Shown: in pieces, positions 11,045 to 22,145 of the stretch
Numbering within the stretch: the first letter of the stretch is position 1
Layout: each line of letters starts with the position of its first letter
Assembly: GCA_030844895.1 (NCBI GenBank)
Contig: CM061231.1
Location: 4,284,001-4,348,000 of the forward strand
Source: Ambrosia x helenae
Lineage: Eukaryota; Streptophyta; Magnoliopsida; Asterales; Asteraceae
DNA: 64,000 nucleotides
Direction: 5' to 3'
Notes under the pieces: generated by a model
The model's input: only the letters and a program-made list of their open reading frames with translations
Database searches by the model: none
Told to the model about the DNA's origin: nothing
Program-made: the position numbers and the translations under genes

Positions 11045-11276
11045 CACTGTGTTCCCGAGTTTCATTAAAGGGTGGAAGAGAAAGGATCTCCCTCCTCTTC
11101 CCTTCTCTCCAATTCCTTCCAAATTGGAAAGATTGAAAATCACACTAAAATCCTCTTTATTATCCCTCTCATTCCCTTCCTTTCCCTCCTACAAAAAAAC
11201 TCTGGAACACATTTTTTCCCCACTTCCTTCCCAATCCTTTCTCTTCCATCCTTTAATAAAACTCTGGAACAGAGTG
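11045..11276. mobile_element. MITE with TTA target duplication (232 bp)
   Basis: The ends CACTGTGTTCCCGAGTTT and AAACTCTGGAACAGAGTG are inverted repeats, continuing inward for about 38 bp with few mismatches. TTA flanks both sides (11042-11044 and 11277-11279). A 3-bp TTA duplication fits Tourist/PIF-Harbinger MITEs. CACTA elements also make 3-bp duplications and start CACT, so the superfamily is not certain. The interior is CT-rich and non-coding. Confidence 0.7.
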
Positions 11277-11364
11277 TTAGGCTTCCAAGGAGGGGCAGAG
11301 ATGGAAGAAGAGGGTAGGATTGTAAAAGTGTTTTGATAATGCAAAGGATGGAGTGGGTGAAATG

Positions 11365-11675
11365 TCTATATTACCTTTCTATGTGTCTTAATTGTCAAAA
11401 CTATCCCCATAATACCCTTAAATTTCTTGCTTAAATATGTTGTACATGGTGCTTCTTAAGTTGTATAAAAATGAAAATGACCATGTTGGCCATCACTCTT
11501 CCTTAATATAGATATTATCTTATTAAGGAGGAGTGATGGCCAACATAGTAATTTTGTACACCATCCAACTATTACAACAACATGTACAAGTGAATCAAGC
11601 TTATATAATGAGGGTATAATTGGAACTTTTTATACAATTAAGACACTTGAAAGGATAGCAATGTAATTTTATCTT
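11365..11675. mobile_element. Foldback element, long inverted repeat
   Basis: Two arms, about 11365-11509 and 11522-11675, are diverged inverted copies of each other around a short AT spacer. The closest part is the centre, where GTTGGCCATCACTC is repeated in inverse, and both arms contain GTGTCTTAATTGT. Weaker similarity continues outward to about 11290 and 11755. It has the form of a foldback transposon or MITE. Transcription would give a long hairpin RNA. Confidence 0.65.
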
Positions 11676-11755
11676 TGATTTTTAGTTAAAACTTAAAAAT
11701 CCATTCCCTTCATACCCCTCTCATCCCTTCAAGTTCTGTCCTTGTCCTTTCATAT

Positions 11756-12188
11756 TCTTAAACTTCCCACAATTTATTTTCACACATTAAATTCAAACAA
11801 TCAAACAAAATGCAACTCATTCCAAGCATTCATTCTAGGAAGATGCAAAGAAATATTCTACTCTACAAATCATGAATCAACAATGCTATCTTAAATCCCA
11901 ATCAAAATTGTCATTCGAAAGCCACCATCGCCGCACACCCTTTTGTTGTTTTGCTTCGTCGATTGCCGGGTGAATTTAGTAATTTACTTGTTTTCTTATT
12001 ATTTGTCGTACATAATCACAACAAATAATCTGAATTTTTGATATTGTTTTGGGGTTATGGAATTTTGGCGAGTTCATAGTCAAATTTACAAACATTTGTT
12101 GAATTTAAAAGTAGGAATGTTGAAATATGAGTTGCCTGGCACAACTCATTTTATGTATATCATTAGTTTTTACTGTTTATTCATAACG

Positions 12189-12238
<50 letters not shown>

Positions 12239-13440
12239 GATGTGTTGCGAGTTCGCTATTAATATGTTTTTCATATATGTAGACACCGTTTCTTCTAGAC
12301 ATTTGCTTGGTAGAGTTTTGCTACTTTCTCAACCCATTGTCTTTGTGTGCGTGCGCGTGTGTTTGATGCTTATTTGTGTGTGTAAGTTTTTGTAAAAAAT
12401 TGACTTTTATCAAAGTTATGATTGATTTTTTTGGATGCAATGTTGGTGTACGCTTTTTACAACTTTCGATACAAGCCCTACAATCGTTCACCCCATCCGG
12501 CTTATTGCAACATCATGACGTGCAATATGGGTTTATATGTGTCCTTATACGTGCACTTTTCGTTTGCCATTGCTTCTTGTACCATGTGTCCATGTTTCAA
12601 CTTTAGTACTTGGCAACCGGAAAGGGTTCTTCAACAAGTTAGCTTGCAACGTAACTAAACTAATTTTTAATATGTTCGACTCATATTTTGAAATATATTC
12701 ACGAGAGCCATAAAACAATTCACATGTGAATAACGAAAGCAATTTTAAAAATAACACGACGTGACGACGACATAGCATGGGTAATTTTACTATATATATG
12801 CAACCTATATATGATTTTAACAGTCAAATGTCAAAACTCATAAGTATATACTACTTATTTACTATGTTAACAGGTGAACAAGATCATGTTGTGGTAAGTT
12901 TTTACTTTTAAGAGACAACCAATTAAATTTCTTTTATTTGGTCAAAACCTTATTAGGTAGCATAAATTTAACCACATAATATCCATATTTTACAATAGAT
13001 CTTAGTCTCATAAACGTGTCAAATGTACATATTTTGACTTTTGAAGTCGGACATTGTTGGGTAATGAATGGTTTTGACTAATGCTCTGGCTATGTTGATT
13101 TTGCTGATGTTCTTTGCTATATGTAGCATAGCTCGAGCATGTTTACTCGTAGCAACAACATATTTGAATTACAATTTCTATAAAAAAAAATGGACAAACA
13201 CTTCAAGTGGTAATGTTACATGGGTGATATAAACATATTGCATATGTTGTGGTTTATTATTGCAACCTACAACCTCTTTATCTGAGTTAGAGCATCATCA
13301 ACAAAGAAAGTATCATGAGTAGCTGCGTTTTTGTTTCTGAACGCTTTATTTGAAAAACAACTATTTGAAAAACAAGATTGGGTGTAGGACTAGATCTGCA
13401 TTTTTATGTTTTTTTATGTATTACAAGCTTTTTTTTTAAT
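11756..13440. other. No gene seen
   Basis: AT-rich sequence lying inside a plus-strand Helitron-type end. It has several small open frames without recognisable features and a TA microsatellite. Sequence near 13270-13440 belongs to the subterminal region of that end. Confidence 0.35.
12190..12235. repeat. (TA)n microsatellite
   Basis: About 23 uninterrupted TA units. Confidence 0.95.
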
Positions 13441-13470
13441 CCCGCTGCAACGTGCGGGTAAACCCACTAG
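13441..13470 (+). mobile_element. Helitron-type 3' end (plus strand)
   Basis: The hairpin CCCGCTGCAACGTGCGGG (13441-13458) is followed by TAAACCCA, CTAG (13467-13470) and then T. This is the Helitron 3' signature. Its core matches the inverted copy at 7599-7628 and the direct copy at 20720-20749, so all three belong to one family. The 5' end (TC) is not assigned. Confidence 0.65.
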
Positions 13471-13547
13471 TTATATTTAGTAGCACTTTGTATGCAATGT
13501 TTGTAGTTATAAATACTTATTTTTGGTTCAAGCATATAGCATTTTTT

Positions 13548-13587
13548 GGATTCTCTCTCTCCCTCTCCCTCCCCCTCCCTCCCCCTC

Positions 13588-13623
<36 letters not shown>
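13548..13623. repeat. (CT)n microsatellite with C-rich start
   Basis: Polypyrimidine CTCCC words (13548-13590) run into at least 16 uninterrupted CT units (13591-13623). CT-rich runs are common in plant 5' leaders, but no gene downstream could be confirmed. Confidence 0.9.
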
Positions 13624-13626
<3 letters not shown>

Positions 13627-13870
13627 GCTAGACGCAAAGCCTACAAATTCAACCCCTCTTTCTCTCTTTGTACACCCTTTCAAACCGCAAAGCTCGAATC
13701 TCTTAACCCTAGATCTAAACTCTCTCTATTTGAAAACCCCACTCAACAATGGGGGTTTGTATTTAAGATTATACGTCTCAACCACCACCACAACCATCCT
13801 CACATCCGACGGACAACCACAACCACATCTGTAAACCTCCGATCCTCACCGGATATAATCGATCGTTTTC

Positions 13871-14053
13871 ATGTCTCTGGTAGGAGCAATGAAGACATAC
13901 AGCGGTTTCGTCAGATTAGCCAAGATTTTGTATCACAACCCCGGTTCTTGTTCTTCGTTCGGATGTGACATCTATTTCAGTGGCGCAACTGGATTCTTGG
14001 CTTATCCAGGCAAAGCCAAAGCGATGAAGACGAAGGAAAAAAGGAAAGCATAA
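13871..14053 (+). CDS. Hypothetical small ORF, doubtful
   Basis: A 60-residue frame starting MSLVGAMKTYSGFVRLAK and ending KTKEKRKA. It follows a CT-rich stretch that resembles a plant 5' leader, and its stop lies just before a CACTA-type end at 14055. I do not recognise it. It may be the first exon of a captured or truncated gene, or chance. Confidence 0.2.
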   Translation: MSLVGAMKTYSGFVRLAKILYHNPGSCSSFGCDIYFSGATGFLAYPGKAKAMKTKEKRKA

Positions 14054-14054
14054 T

Positions 14055-14290
14055 CACTAGTACAAATGATAGGCTAAAGACGAGGTAAATAAGCATTTAA
14101 GAAGGGGTTTGGAACCCCGTCTTTTGCCATCGCGTCTTTTGGTCAATTCACCAATAGACGGGGTTTATTAAACCCCGTCTTTTGTGCCTGAACCCCGTCT
14201 TTAAGGATATACATATATTATATGACATATAACAAAAACTAGTTTTTAACATTTTCTTGGCCCCGTCTTTTAACACTTTACAATATTATA
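14055..14290 (+). mobile_element. CACTA-type terminus with subterminal repeats
   Basis: Starts CACTAGTACAAAT, a typical CACTA (En/Spm) terminal repeat. Repeated AACCCCGTCTTTT words and the inverse AGACGGGGTT (14110-14280) follow, the kind of subterminal repeats that bind CACTA transposase. No matching right end was found before the Harbinger element at 14574, so the copy is partial or its far end lies elsewhere. Confidence 0.65.
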
Positions 14291-14997
14291 TTAATAAAAA
14301 ATTACAATTAAAAAAAAGTCGGGAACTTAATGATTTTCCAGTTTTTTCCAGTATTTCCATTTTTTTTCAAATTAATACTTTCAATTTTTTTCAAGCTAAT
14401 ACACAGACTACATACACACACTAATTTTCATGTTTTGAGGCCACTCATATAAACATATAAAGGTATATAAACATCATCCAAATATCTTGTTGTATATTGA
14501 TAAACATTAAAATACTTGAAACATAAAACTAGTCAGTACCATCATTCCTGTCCCTCTCTTTCAAAGCTGGTAAAGGGGATGGGGTCGCCACTAGGAATAG
14601 TCACGGATATTCCATTATCAGCACGGTAACACCGTCGCTATCTATGCTGGTAGTGGTCCCATGAACCAATTTTTGGTTCTACTTAACAGACTGGTAACCG
14701 TGTTTTTTTTTTTTTTTGACTTAATATAATTATATTTTTTTTATTTAAACCGTTTCTTTTATTAGTTTAAATCCCATTTTTGCTATTGTTTATTTTTTTA
14801 ATTTAAACCTTGTGGTTTTATGGTATATTTATGGTATACAAATAAATTTAAAGATAATTAAATAAAAAACATAAAACATAATTTCATTAATATTAAACAT
14901 AATTAAAATACATTAAAATACATTAAAACATAAAAAAAGAACTTAAAGGCGACACATGAGTTGTCATGCCTGGACAGGGTCAAACGAGCCGCATAGG

Positions 14998-15342
14998 TCA
15001 CTTGGGTGAACTCCACAGCCAACTCCGGCGGTGTCGTCTCATGATGCGCTCGTAGCAGGTGGTCCACCGATCACATTTGTTGTTGAGATTGGTCCATTTC
15101 AACTCGAGGCTCTCGATTGTGCAGTCGTTTATGTTGACTTGTTGGTTGAAGTCGCCCAACACACGGTCCCAAAACCGTGTGCCCCCCCCCCCCCAAATCT
15201 TGTTGGCGTTGCAAAGCGGGATCGTTTTATTCGTCTTTAACGCACACAACCACTGTACACCTACCTTTTGATAGTCAAACAGTTGACTGAAAATAGAATC
15301 TTGAATATTTAATCCACATCTTGAATCGAACTTTTCCGCCAT
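14998..15342 (-). pseudogene. Myb/SANT-like protein of a PIF/Harbinger element
   Basis: A 114-residue minus-strand frame beginning MAEKFDSRCGLNIQDS. Residues 55-100 (TRFWDRVLGDFNQQ, then LELKWTNLNNKCDRWTTCYE) match the helix pattern FW..V...FN...W..L......F...Y of the Myb/SANT-like domain in plant Harbinger ORF1 proteins. Those proteins bind the transposon ends and help import the transposase into the nucleus. The known proteins are longer, so this is a truncated relic. Its place inside a TIR element with TAA duplications supports the call. Confidence 0.6.
15182..15194. repeat. Poly(C) run
   Basis: Thirteen C in a row inside the Myb-like relic. The frame happens to stay open across it. Confidence 0.9.
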
Positions 15343-15355
15343 TGTTGCTGCTTCA

Positions 15356-15989
15356 TTGAGCTCCAGGAAGAAGGCGAACAGAGCACGAGTAATCAGTAAA
15401 ATGAAGAAGACGAACAGAGCACCAGTAATCGGTAAAAGGAAGAAGACGAACAGTCATTCTTGCCACACCGCCTGGAAGACGAAGAAAGCACCAGTAAATG
15501 ATGATGATGATGATGTGAATCCTTGTGGCTCAGATCTGTTTGTTAGGGTTCTGTTTATTAGGGTTTTTGTTGGTGTGATGATGAAGATGATTGTGAATGT
15601 TGAGGTTCTGATTGTTGATGGGAATGATGATGATGATAAGAGTTGTTTTTGTTGTTATAGAGATTTTGTTTTGTTGTTAAAAAAAACCACGTCATCGTGG
15701 CACATCAGCATCTATTCCACATCATTGTGCCCAGTCAGCAGCCACGTCAGCACAAACTAACCCAGTTAGTCCTCAGTTAAAAAAGTTTACCACAGGCCAA
15801 ATGTTCGAAAATTAGGATTATTATAGGGAATTTTTGAAGTACGGATTATTATCGGCCAATAGTGAAAACTTTGGATTATTAAAATCCAATACCTTTTTTT
15901 TTTTTCATATTTTGTCTGTGGCAGTAGGTTGCTTGATGTGATGGCCACCAACGTTGTCTTTTAAGGGTTTTTTTAAGTATATATAGAAT

Positions 15990-15994
<5 letters not shown>
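15356..15994. other. Harbinger interior, no gene seen
   Basis: Contains a short direct repeat (GAAGAAGACGAACAG, 15402-15452) and GATGATGATG simple repeats, but no protein I recognise. Confidence 0.35.

Positions 15995-16031
<37 letters not shown>
15995..16031. repeat. (TA)n at the LINE 3' end
   Basis: About 18 TA units directly abut the 3' end of the minus-strand LINE fragment. They may be the LINE tail or the target at which it inserted. Confidence 0.85.
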
Positions 16032-16032
<1 letters not shown>

Positions 16033-16896
16033 AAAGGTAAATTTCATTCAAAAACAACCATAGACGGTTCTCAAAACAAGGACCCCCCGAGCAAACAAAC
16101 GAATTACATCACGTCTAGAGGATATTTACACCATATATTCCACTTTATACCTTTCAAACTAGATCTATTTTTAAACCAAAAATACGACGTCATTTTGATA
16201 CTTTCCAAAAGTTGAATAGGTCTACGTCGATTGCCTTTGAAGATTCTCGCATTACGTTCATTCCAAATCGCCCACAAGGTAGTAAACACAATACCACGTA
16301 GGATGTATCTTTTATTCTTTGATGTCGCCTGCAATTTCACTATCTTCAAAAAAATCCTGCACGACAAAAGCAAAAATGGGAGGGAGCCGACACCAAGACT
16401 CGACACGAGCCCATAATTCTGCTAGAAAACACGCAACCAATAAGCAAATGATCTGTAGTTTCCTCTTCCACATCACACATGTTACAATAGCTATTAGGCA
16501 GCAAAAAACCACGTTTATTAAGCTCCGTCTTTGTAGGTATCCGATTAAGCATCGTACACCACACCATAATCTTGCATTTAAGGGGAACCCACCCTTTCCA
16601 ATACATACATATGCTCGAACCGGCTGCTGGACCTGCTGCATCAGAGCTTTCGCTGTGCAGACAGAAAACATGCCATCCTGATCTGCTGTCTAAATCCATT
16701 TATCTACACCACCTTTCCATTCATAATCGTAAATGTCCGTCAACAGCCCGAACAGCTCGTTAAGTTCTACGGTAGTAGTAGGCTCCCTACGCCAATCCCA
16801 AAGCAGCGTTTTAACACCATTTTGAACCTGTAATCTGGCTAAAACCGTAGCCCACTTGTGTTTATATATATACTTCAAACACTTTAAAATACTCAT
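16032..16896 (-). pseudogene. LINE (L1-type) 3' fragment, zf-RVT region
   Basis: Carboxy-terminal part of a plant LINE ORF2 on the minus strand. In protein order there is WDWRREPTTTVELNELFGLL (about 16860-16790), YEWKGGVDKWIW and GMFSVCTAKALM. Then comes the zf-RVT domain with WKGWVPLKCKIMVW, NRIPTKTELNKRGF and the zinc-binding CNMCDVEEETTDHLLIGC (16480-16450). It ends with TTLWAIWNERNARIFKG (about 16240). These blocks are the standard end of plant non-LTR retrotransposon reverse transcriptases. The frame is broken in several places, and the endonuclease and catalytic reverse transcriptase are missing, as expected for a 5'-truncated LINE. It lies within the Harbinger-like element. Confidence 0.85.
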
Positions 16897-17117
16897 AAAA
16901 AATAGATCATTTAAGATTTAACCTTTTTAGAGTATAAATATTACTCCGTATTCTTCGTAACGGCACAAGGGGCGCTCCACTAAAGGTGTTTTCACTTCAC
17001 TGATTTCTACCATTTCTGCACTGCCACATCACTTCACTGATTTCTTTAACTGAAACACTTTTTTGTAGGCAGCACTCCACTGATTCTTTACCCAACTATC
17101 AATTATTTTCACACATA

Positions 17118-17118
<1 letters not shown>

Positions 17119-17145
<27 letters not shown>
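17119..17145. repeat. (AAT)n microsatellite
   Basis: About nine AAT units, followed by a short AAC run. Confidence 0.9.
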
Positions 17146-17149
<4 letters not shown>

Positions 17150-17205
17150 CAACAACGTTTACAAATTGAAGGGCCATGTGAGTCTTTTAGATAGTGGTTA
17201 TTCAT

Positions 17206-17208
<3 letters not shown>

Positions 17209-17242
<34 letters not shown>
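17209..17242. repeat. (AAT)n microsatellite
   Basis: About eleven AAT units. Confidence 0.9.
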
Positions 17243-17246
<4 letters not shown>

Positions 17247-17738
17247 TAAAGGAAACTAAAACAGTTAAGAACAATCAACAAAGTCATCTTCCTCAAGCTC
17301 CTTTCATCATCTTCTTCACACAACTCCTAATTTCCTATCCACAGATCTCTTCCAAACCATGGTTTAAAAACAATGATTCATCAATTTTCTCAGATCAAAG
17401 ACTTTGATTTGGGGAAATTAACAAGAGAGAGAAACAGAGAGAGAGAGAGAGAATCAGTGAACCAGCACGGTAACTAGAACCCGAATTTGGTTCACGGGAC
17501 CACTACCAGCATGAATGGCGGCGGTGTTACTGTGCTGGTAGTGGGGTACACGTGACCAAATCTGGTAGCGCCCCGTCCCCCCTAAGACTTTAAGGGTTGC
17601 TACTCGATTTTTCTTCTTTTGCCGATATGTTTTGAATGTTCTGATTAGTAAATACAGTAATTAACTTTTGATTAAGTTTTACCCACTTTTAATAATGAAT
17701 TGATAAATAGAACATTTATAAAATTAATCTAACCGTAT

Positions 17739-17787
17739 TATTTGATATTTGATATTTGATATTTGATATTTGCTATTTGCTATTTAA
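17739..17787. repeat. 7-bp tandem repeat (TATTTGA)
   Basis: Seven consecutive units of TATTTGA, the last ones drifting to TATTTGC and TATTTAA. Confidence 0.85.
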
Positions 17788-18151
17788 TCAATTAAATATA
17801 TGTGATTCAACGAAACCTTTAAATACATTTAAATCGTATAAAACTTTACTATACTACAGCAAACATTATTTACAAGGAAATACTAAACATTGTATTATAA
17901 TAAATATCTGGAAGTATCTTCTTCAACATGATCCCCTTTAAAGTCAAAATTATTGAAAGAAGCTAATTAGGTAAGTTCGAGATTTGACTTGCCCTCCGAT
18001 ATAGAAACTCAGCAAATAACTTAGAAGTGGACAAAATGGATACACATTACACACACAGTAGCCTTCATAGAACTTTCCCCTTATATCTCTATTTCTCTAT
18101 TTTATACCTTATTAAGAGCATTCACAAACCCGGAATCAAATTATGTGAGGG

Positions 18152-18475
18152 GTCCTTCACGGGTAGCTCAGTTGGTGAATAGCTAGGGATCTCTTTTGAA
18201 GGTCTCAGGTTCAATTCCCACGAAAGGACATAATGAGAAATGATGGATGACTCATGGCCTATGGTCATGAGTTCGAGTCTTGATCTCGCCAGGTTTTACC
18301 GGTTCACTACTGTCGTGCCTTCGGGCGGGTATGTGGGTCGGGTTTTCCCTGGAAGCGGGCTGTCAGGCGAGCTAGGGGCTTTGTGCGTCCGGGGTGGGCC
18401 GGGCTGTGCCCCTATCTTTGCCATTGGGGGGCCGCGTACGAAGTACCCAGCATTGTTTAGTTGGCCGTTAAAAAA
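18152..18475 (+). mobile_element. tRNA-derived SINE, copy 2 (324 bp)
   Basis: A complete SINE between perfect 14-bp target duplications, AAATTATGTGAGGG (18138-18151 and 18476-18489). The head has an A-box-like GGTAGCTCAGTTGGT (18162-18176), a B box GGTTCAATTCC (18208-18218), and a second B-box-like GAGTTCGAGTCT (18269-18280). It shares the central block GGTTTTACCGGTTCACTAC and the end (GGGGCCGCGTACG...AGTACCC, A run) with copy 1. Confidence 0.92.
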
Positions 18476-18489
18476 AAATTATGTGAGGG

Positions 18490-20719
18490 ATTCCCTCAAA
18501 TTATATATGTGGGTGTGAGTGGTTATGAGTTGAGGAGAGAGAAAATATTAAGAGAAACCAGTGTTCACCCCTATATATGAAAAGCTACTGTTTACCCCAT
18601 ATATATTTTAATATTTTTGTAAGTGGTTATGAGTGAAGAGAGAAAAAAATATTATTATAAACCACTTCATAGCCCTTCATTATTACCCATCAATTAATCA
18701 ATTATTATCTTATTTAAAATTATTTACTTTGTTCTTAGTTATCATCCTATTAATCCTACGTTTATCTTATTTGTGTGTTTTGGGGAATATATCTGTATGC
18801 TTAATTGTGAGTTTGCTTTGGATGGCAGTTATTAGAGTTTGTATAAATTAAAGGTTTGGTATTGTGTATTTTTGTATAGTGTTTGATGGGTAGGGACTGT
18901 ATACTGTTTATGTTTATGGTTTTTTTTTTAAATATGGTTAACTAGAAATATACAAGCACGTACAGCTTTGTCGATGGTGATTGACTAGATAGATTTAATA
19001 GAAACTGGTAGCTTGCATTCTTTATTTTGGTGCCTTTTTCGAGCAAAAAAAAAAAAAAATGTATATTATTTTGATTAAGAATGCCTTGAGGAGTGAGGAC
19101 TTTATTCACCATAATGATACTTGGGTGCTTTCAAGTTTGTCCACATGTTCTTCACAACTTTCGTTTTTTTTTTTTTTTTTTGGTAGTTACGGGGCACTAT
19201 CCAGCAATGTGTGAGCTAGGTGTTGAAATAATTGTTTTTCCAAAATAAAGAAAATCAATGTCATCGTTCAATTACTAATATGAACAAATAGTTCCACCAA
19301 GGAGCAAACAAATTAAGAATGTATATAGCCGGTCAAGGTTCATTAGTGAACTGATATTTTTTTTTACTGTGTAGATTGCAGACGAAGTCCATCACCTGAA
19401 AAGTATAAAAACTCAAAAGTTGTTTTCAATGCTAAATCTAGGGAAATAATGGCCCATGATCAAGAAGATGTTATGGCATTGGGTGACAGTCTCTTGCTAA
19501 CTTCTACAGATTGTTCAGACTTCAGAGTTCCGTAAAGATTTATTTGAAATTGAAGATTTTGCATATCAAGCTGCTAAAGTTTATATGTCATTCATGTTAA
19601 TATTTCTGCAAAGGTAACTCAAAACAACAAATTCTCTGCTCTATGTTTGTTTATAGGGTTATTCATGCAACAAAATTATAATTTATAAACATAAATTGCC
19701 CTTTTTATTATTATATTGCTTTGTGTCTGTGCTAATATAAGATTATCCCGTGACCTCTATATTGGATTTAGATAGTATTAAAAGAATGTTTTCATAATCA
19801 GCCCCATAATAATATGTCTTTTTATCTATGCTATCCTTTTCTTAGTGATTGTACATAATCAAATACAACTAGCATTGGTGTTTCTCATTATTGGAGATGC
19901 TTCAAATAATGCATTTTTATTGAAACCTATTAACTATGTTTAGTATGTGGTTGCTATGCAGAAAAAGCTCCTTAATGGTGTGTCTTAAAGATATATTATT
20001 CCAGATGGTTTTTATAAACCTATTGCAGTGTATCGTTTTATTTATAAATTAATAAGTAAATAGTTTATCGAGTCTTGTTTGGCAAATAAACATATAACGG
20101 ATAATGTTGATCTTTGCTATTTGAGGACTATGACTGGGGCTTGTCTGAATATGAATGTTAGTCGAGATCATCAAGAAAACGTATATATCCTGTAAAGTTG
20201 CATGACTGTTGAAACATATACAAGTGTTAGTTTATTTTATTGAATTAATATTAAAAAAAAGTTAGTACCCTAACATGTTACATTCTATAAACCAAAAGGA
20301 CTATCCGTATAGTTCTCTCTTTTTAGTTTACTGAGTTAGACATTGTTTCTTTAACTATGGCATATTATATAAGCATGCTAGAGATCATTGTATTAAGACT
20401 ATAACTACTGTGTGTCTTAAACTGGTTATTAGAATTATTTTAGTAAAACATCTTATTGTTTTAACAATATAAACTTTTACGTGTGTTAAACTGGTTGTCT
20501 GGCTCATTTTAGTAAAACATTTTTCAAGAGATGCTATTTTGACATCTTTTTTTTTTATCTGAACATGTATTAAGTTTAACTTGAAATACATCATGTTTAA
20601 TAATAATAGTAATGGTTTGGTAGTTAACGGCACCGTATTTGGTTCTCTTCCGGCTGCTAAATCAAGTTCCGGTATCAAACAAACCAAATGACACGGCTAA
20701 ATTTCCTTCACTTAACGAA
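18490..20719. other. No confirmed gene
   Basis: AT-rich sequence leading to a Helitron-type 3' end. One exon-like piece follows a splice-acceptor-like TGCAG at 19381 and reads RRSPSPEKYKNSKVVF. The frame closes after about 55 codons and I do not recognise it, though it could be captured host sequence. Poly(A) and poly(T) runs occur at 19046-19060 and 19165-19180. Confidence 0.3.
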
Positions 20720-20749
20720 CTCGCTGCAACGTGCGGGCATCACCACTAG
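20720..20749 (+). mobile_element. Helitron-type 3' end (plus strand)
   Basis: The hairpin core CTCGCTGCAACGTGCGGG is followed by CATCACCA and CTAG (20746-20749). It matches 13441-13470 over most of its length. The base after CTAG is C rather than the usual T, so the copy or its insertion site has changed. Confidence 0.55.
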
Positions 20750-20814
20750 CATATACATAATACACATATATATTAAACACGATATGTTATATTTGTTTTG
20801 GCGTTATGTTTGTC

Positions 20815-21180
20815 TCATAAGACCCTCCGTACGTAGTGGGCGTTACCAAGGGCTCCATAACCCATATAGCGCCCGGGAACACCACCCCCCAGTCGCTATG
20901 GGGCAAATTTTGTTTTTTTTTTTTTTTTGGCGTGAGCAGCATGGCGCCATGCCCATTCTCCCCTATCCAATCAAAATCAACTTCTACACCCAATTAAAAT
21001 CAACTCCTACACCCACAAACTTCTACACGCATAAAACCCCTACCACTACATACATTTTTTTATATAAAAGCCTCATATTTCACTTTATTAATATTTTAAT
21101 GCATAAAACACCTGCACTACATATGACTTAAGAGAGGGATAAATACGTACGAAAACACTATTAAAACGACAGTGAAGGCA
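20815..21180. other. Unclassified GC-rich repeat-like stretch
   Basis: GC-richer than the surroundings (GCGCCCGGGAACACCACCC, CATGGCGCCATGCCC) and containing a T run at 20912-20928. It resembles a small non-autonomous element, but I could not fix its ends or target duplication. Confidence 0.3.
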
Positions 21181-21189
21181 TAGGGCAAC

Positions 21190-21356
21190 CAGGGGCGCAG
21201 CTTAGTTGGGGCGGGCAGGGGCGACCGACCCCCGAATTTTCGCGCAGAAATTCCGATTATATAGTATTCGTATAGAAAATTTTGAAAATATAAGGTTTTG
21301 ACCCCTCGAAACTAGTGACTTCCGACCCCCAAACCTTCGGGTCAAGCTTCGTCATT
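21190..21356. mobile_element. hAT-like miniature element (about 167 bp)
   Basis: Starts CAGGGGCGCAGCTTAG and ends CAAGCTTCGTCATT, imperfect inverted repeats matching those of the element at 1769-1954. GGGCAAC flanks both sides (21183-21189 and 21357-21363), a 7-8 bp duplication with a boundary ambiguous by a base or two. Confidence 0.65.
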
Positions 21357-21363
21357 GGGCAAC

Positions 21364-22137
21364 GATCTCAAAATGGTTGTATGGGTTAGATGACTATCTA
21401 TGGGAGAGATAATATAGTTAGACTCACCATGTAAATAATTTCTGACGCACTAGTTTATCAGTGTCTTAGAAAAAAAAAATTATTATAAAAAACTTTATAA
21501 TATTAAAAAAGGTTTTATTTTGTGGTAGTTTTTTTTTTAAATAATAAACTTGTTATTGTTATATTTTAAGTTATGTAAATCCTTGTTGACTATATTGACA
21601 AATATTGATCATTAGGTGTAGATGTGATTGATAACTATTGTTTTGATTTACTAAGTTCGGTTGTGACCGACCTAAATTTATCAGCCAGTTGATATTCTGT
21701 CATTGATGAAAACAACGGATGATGGGTAAGTTGGCTCTTTTGTTAATAGTGTTCTGGTGATCCGTCATGATAAGCAACGGATGATGGATCACTGTAGACA
21801 TGCACTTTAAAAATTATTATTATGCAATATGTTTGATAGAAATTGGAACGCGCAAGGGCTAAAAAATTGAAATTATAATGAAACGGATAGATCTACGGTT
21901 CGTCTATGATAAAAAAAAACACCACATAAACGTAGGGTAGGGCAAACTAAAATTGCATTAAGATACAGATACACCACTTAATCCGTAATTAAATTCTAGA
22001 AACACCATTCAAGTTGCCCATCTTGAACTAGCATGGAAATAACTAATTAACCTCAGAATCCATTGAGAGAAAACTAACCAAAAGAAAATATCATACTCAA
22101 AATACACTGCCCATTCACCTAGGAATGTACGGTTTAC
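21364..22137. other. No gene seen
   Basis: AT-rich. A short direct repeat (AACGGATGATGG, at 21714 and 21776) is the only feature noticed. Confidence 0.35.
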
Positions 22138-22145
22138 ATATAAAA

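Larger units (their letters stand above)
14574..17582. mobile_element. PIF/Harbinger-like element with long TIRs (3.0 kb)
   Basis: The ends (about 14574-14705 and 17452-17582) are diverged inverted repeats of roughly 130 bp. Both contain GGTAACACCG and CATGCTGGTAGTGGTCCC or close variants. TAA flanks each side (14571-14573 and 17583-17585), the 3-bp TWA duplication of PIF/Harbinger. Inside are a minus-strand Myb/SANT-like frame of the kind these elements carry as their second protein (14998-15342) and a LINE fragment inserted later. The DDE transposase gene is not visible, so the copy is defective. Confidence 0.75.

Noticed and set aside
13546..13968. Open frame of 140 codons starting in the CT repeat
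   Set aside because: The first third is a translated microsatellite and the rest has no recognisable protein features.
18240..18518. Open frame of 92 codons
   Set aside because: It lies inside SINE copy 2 and parallels the frame in copy 1. Not a gene.
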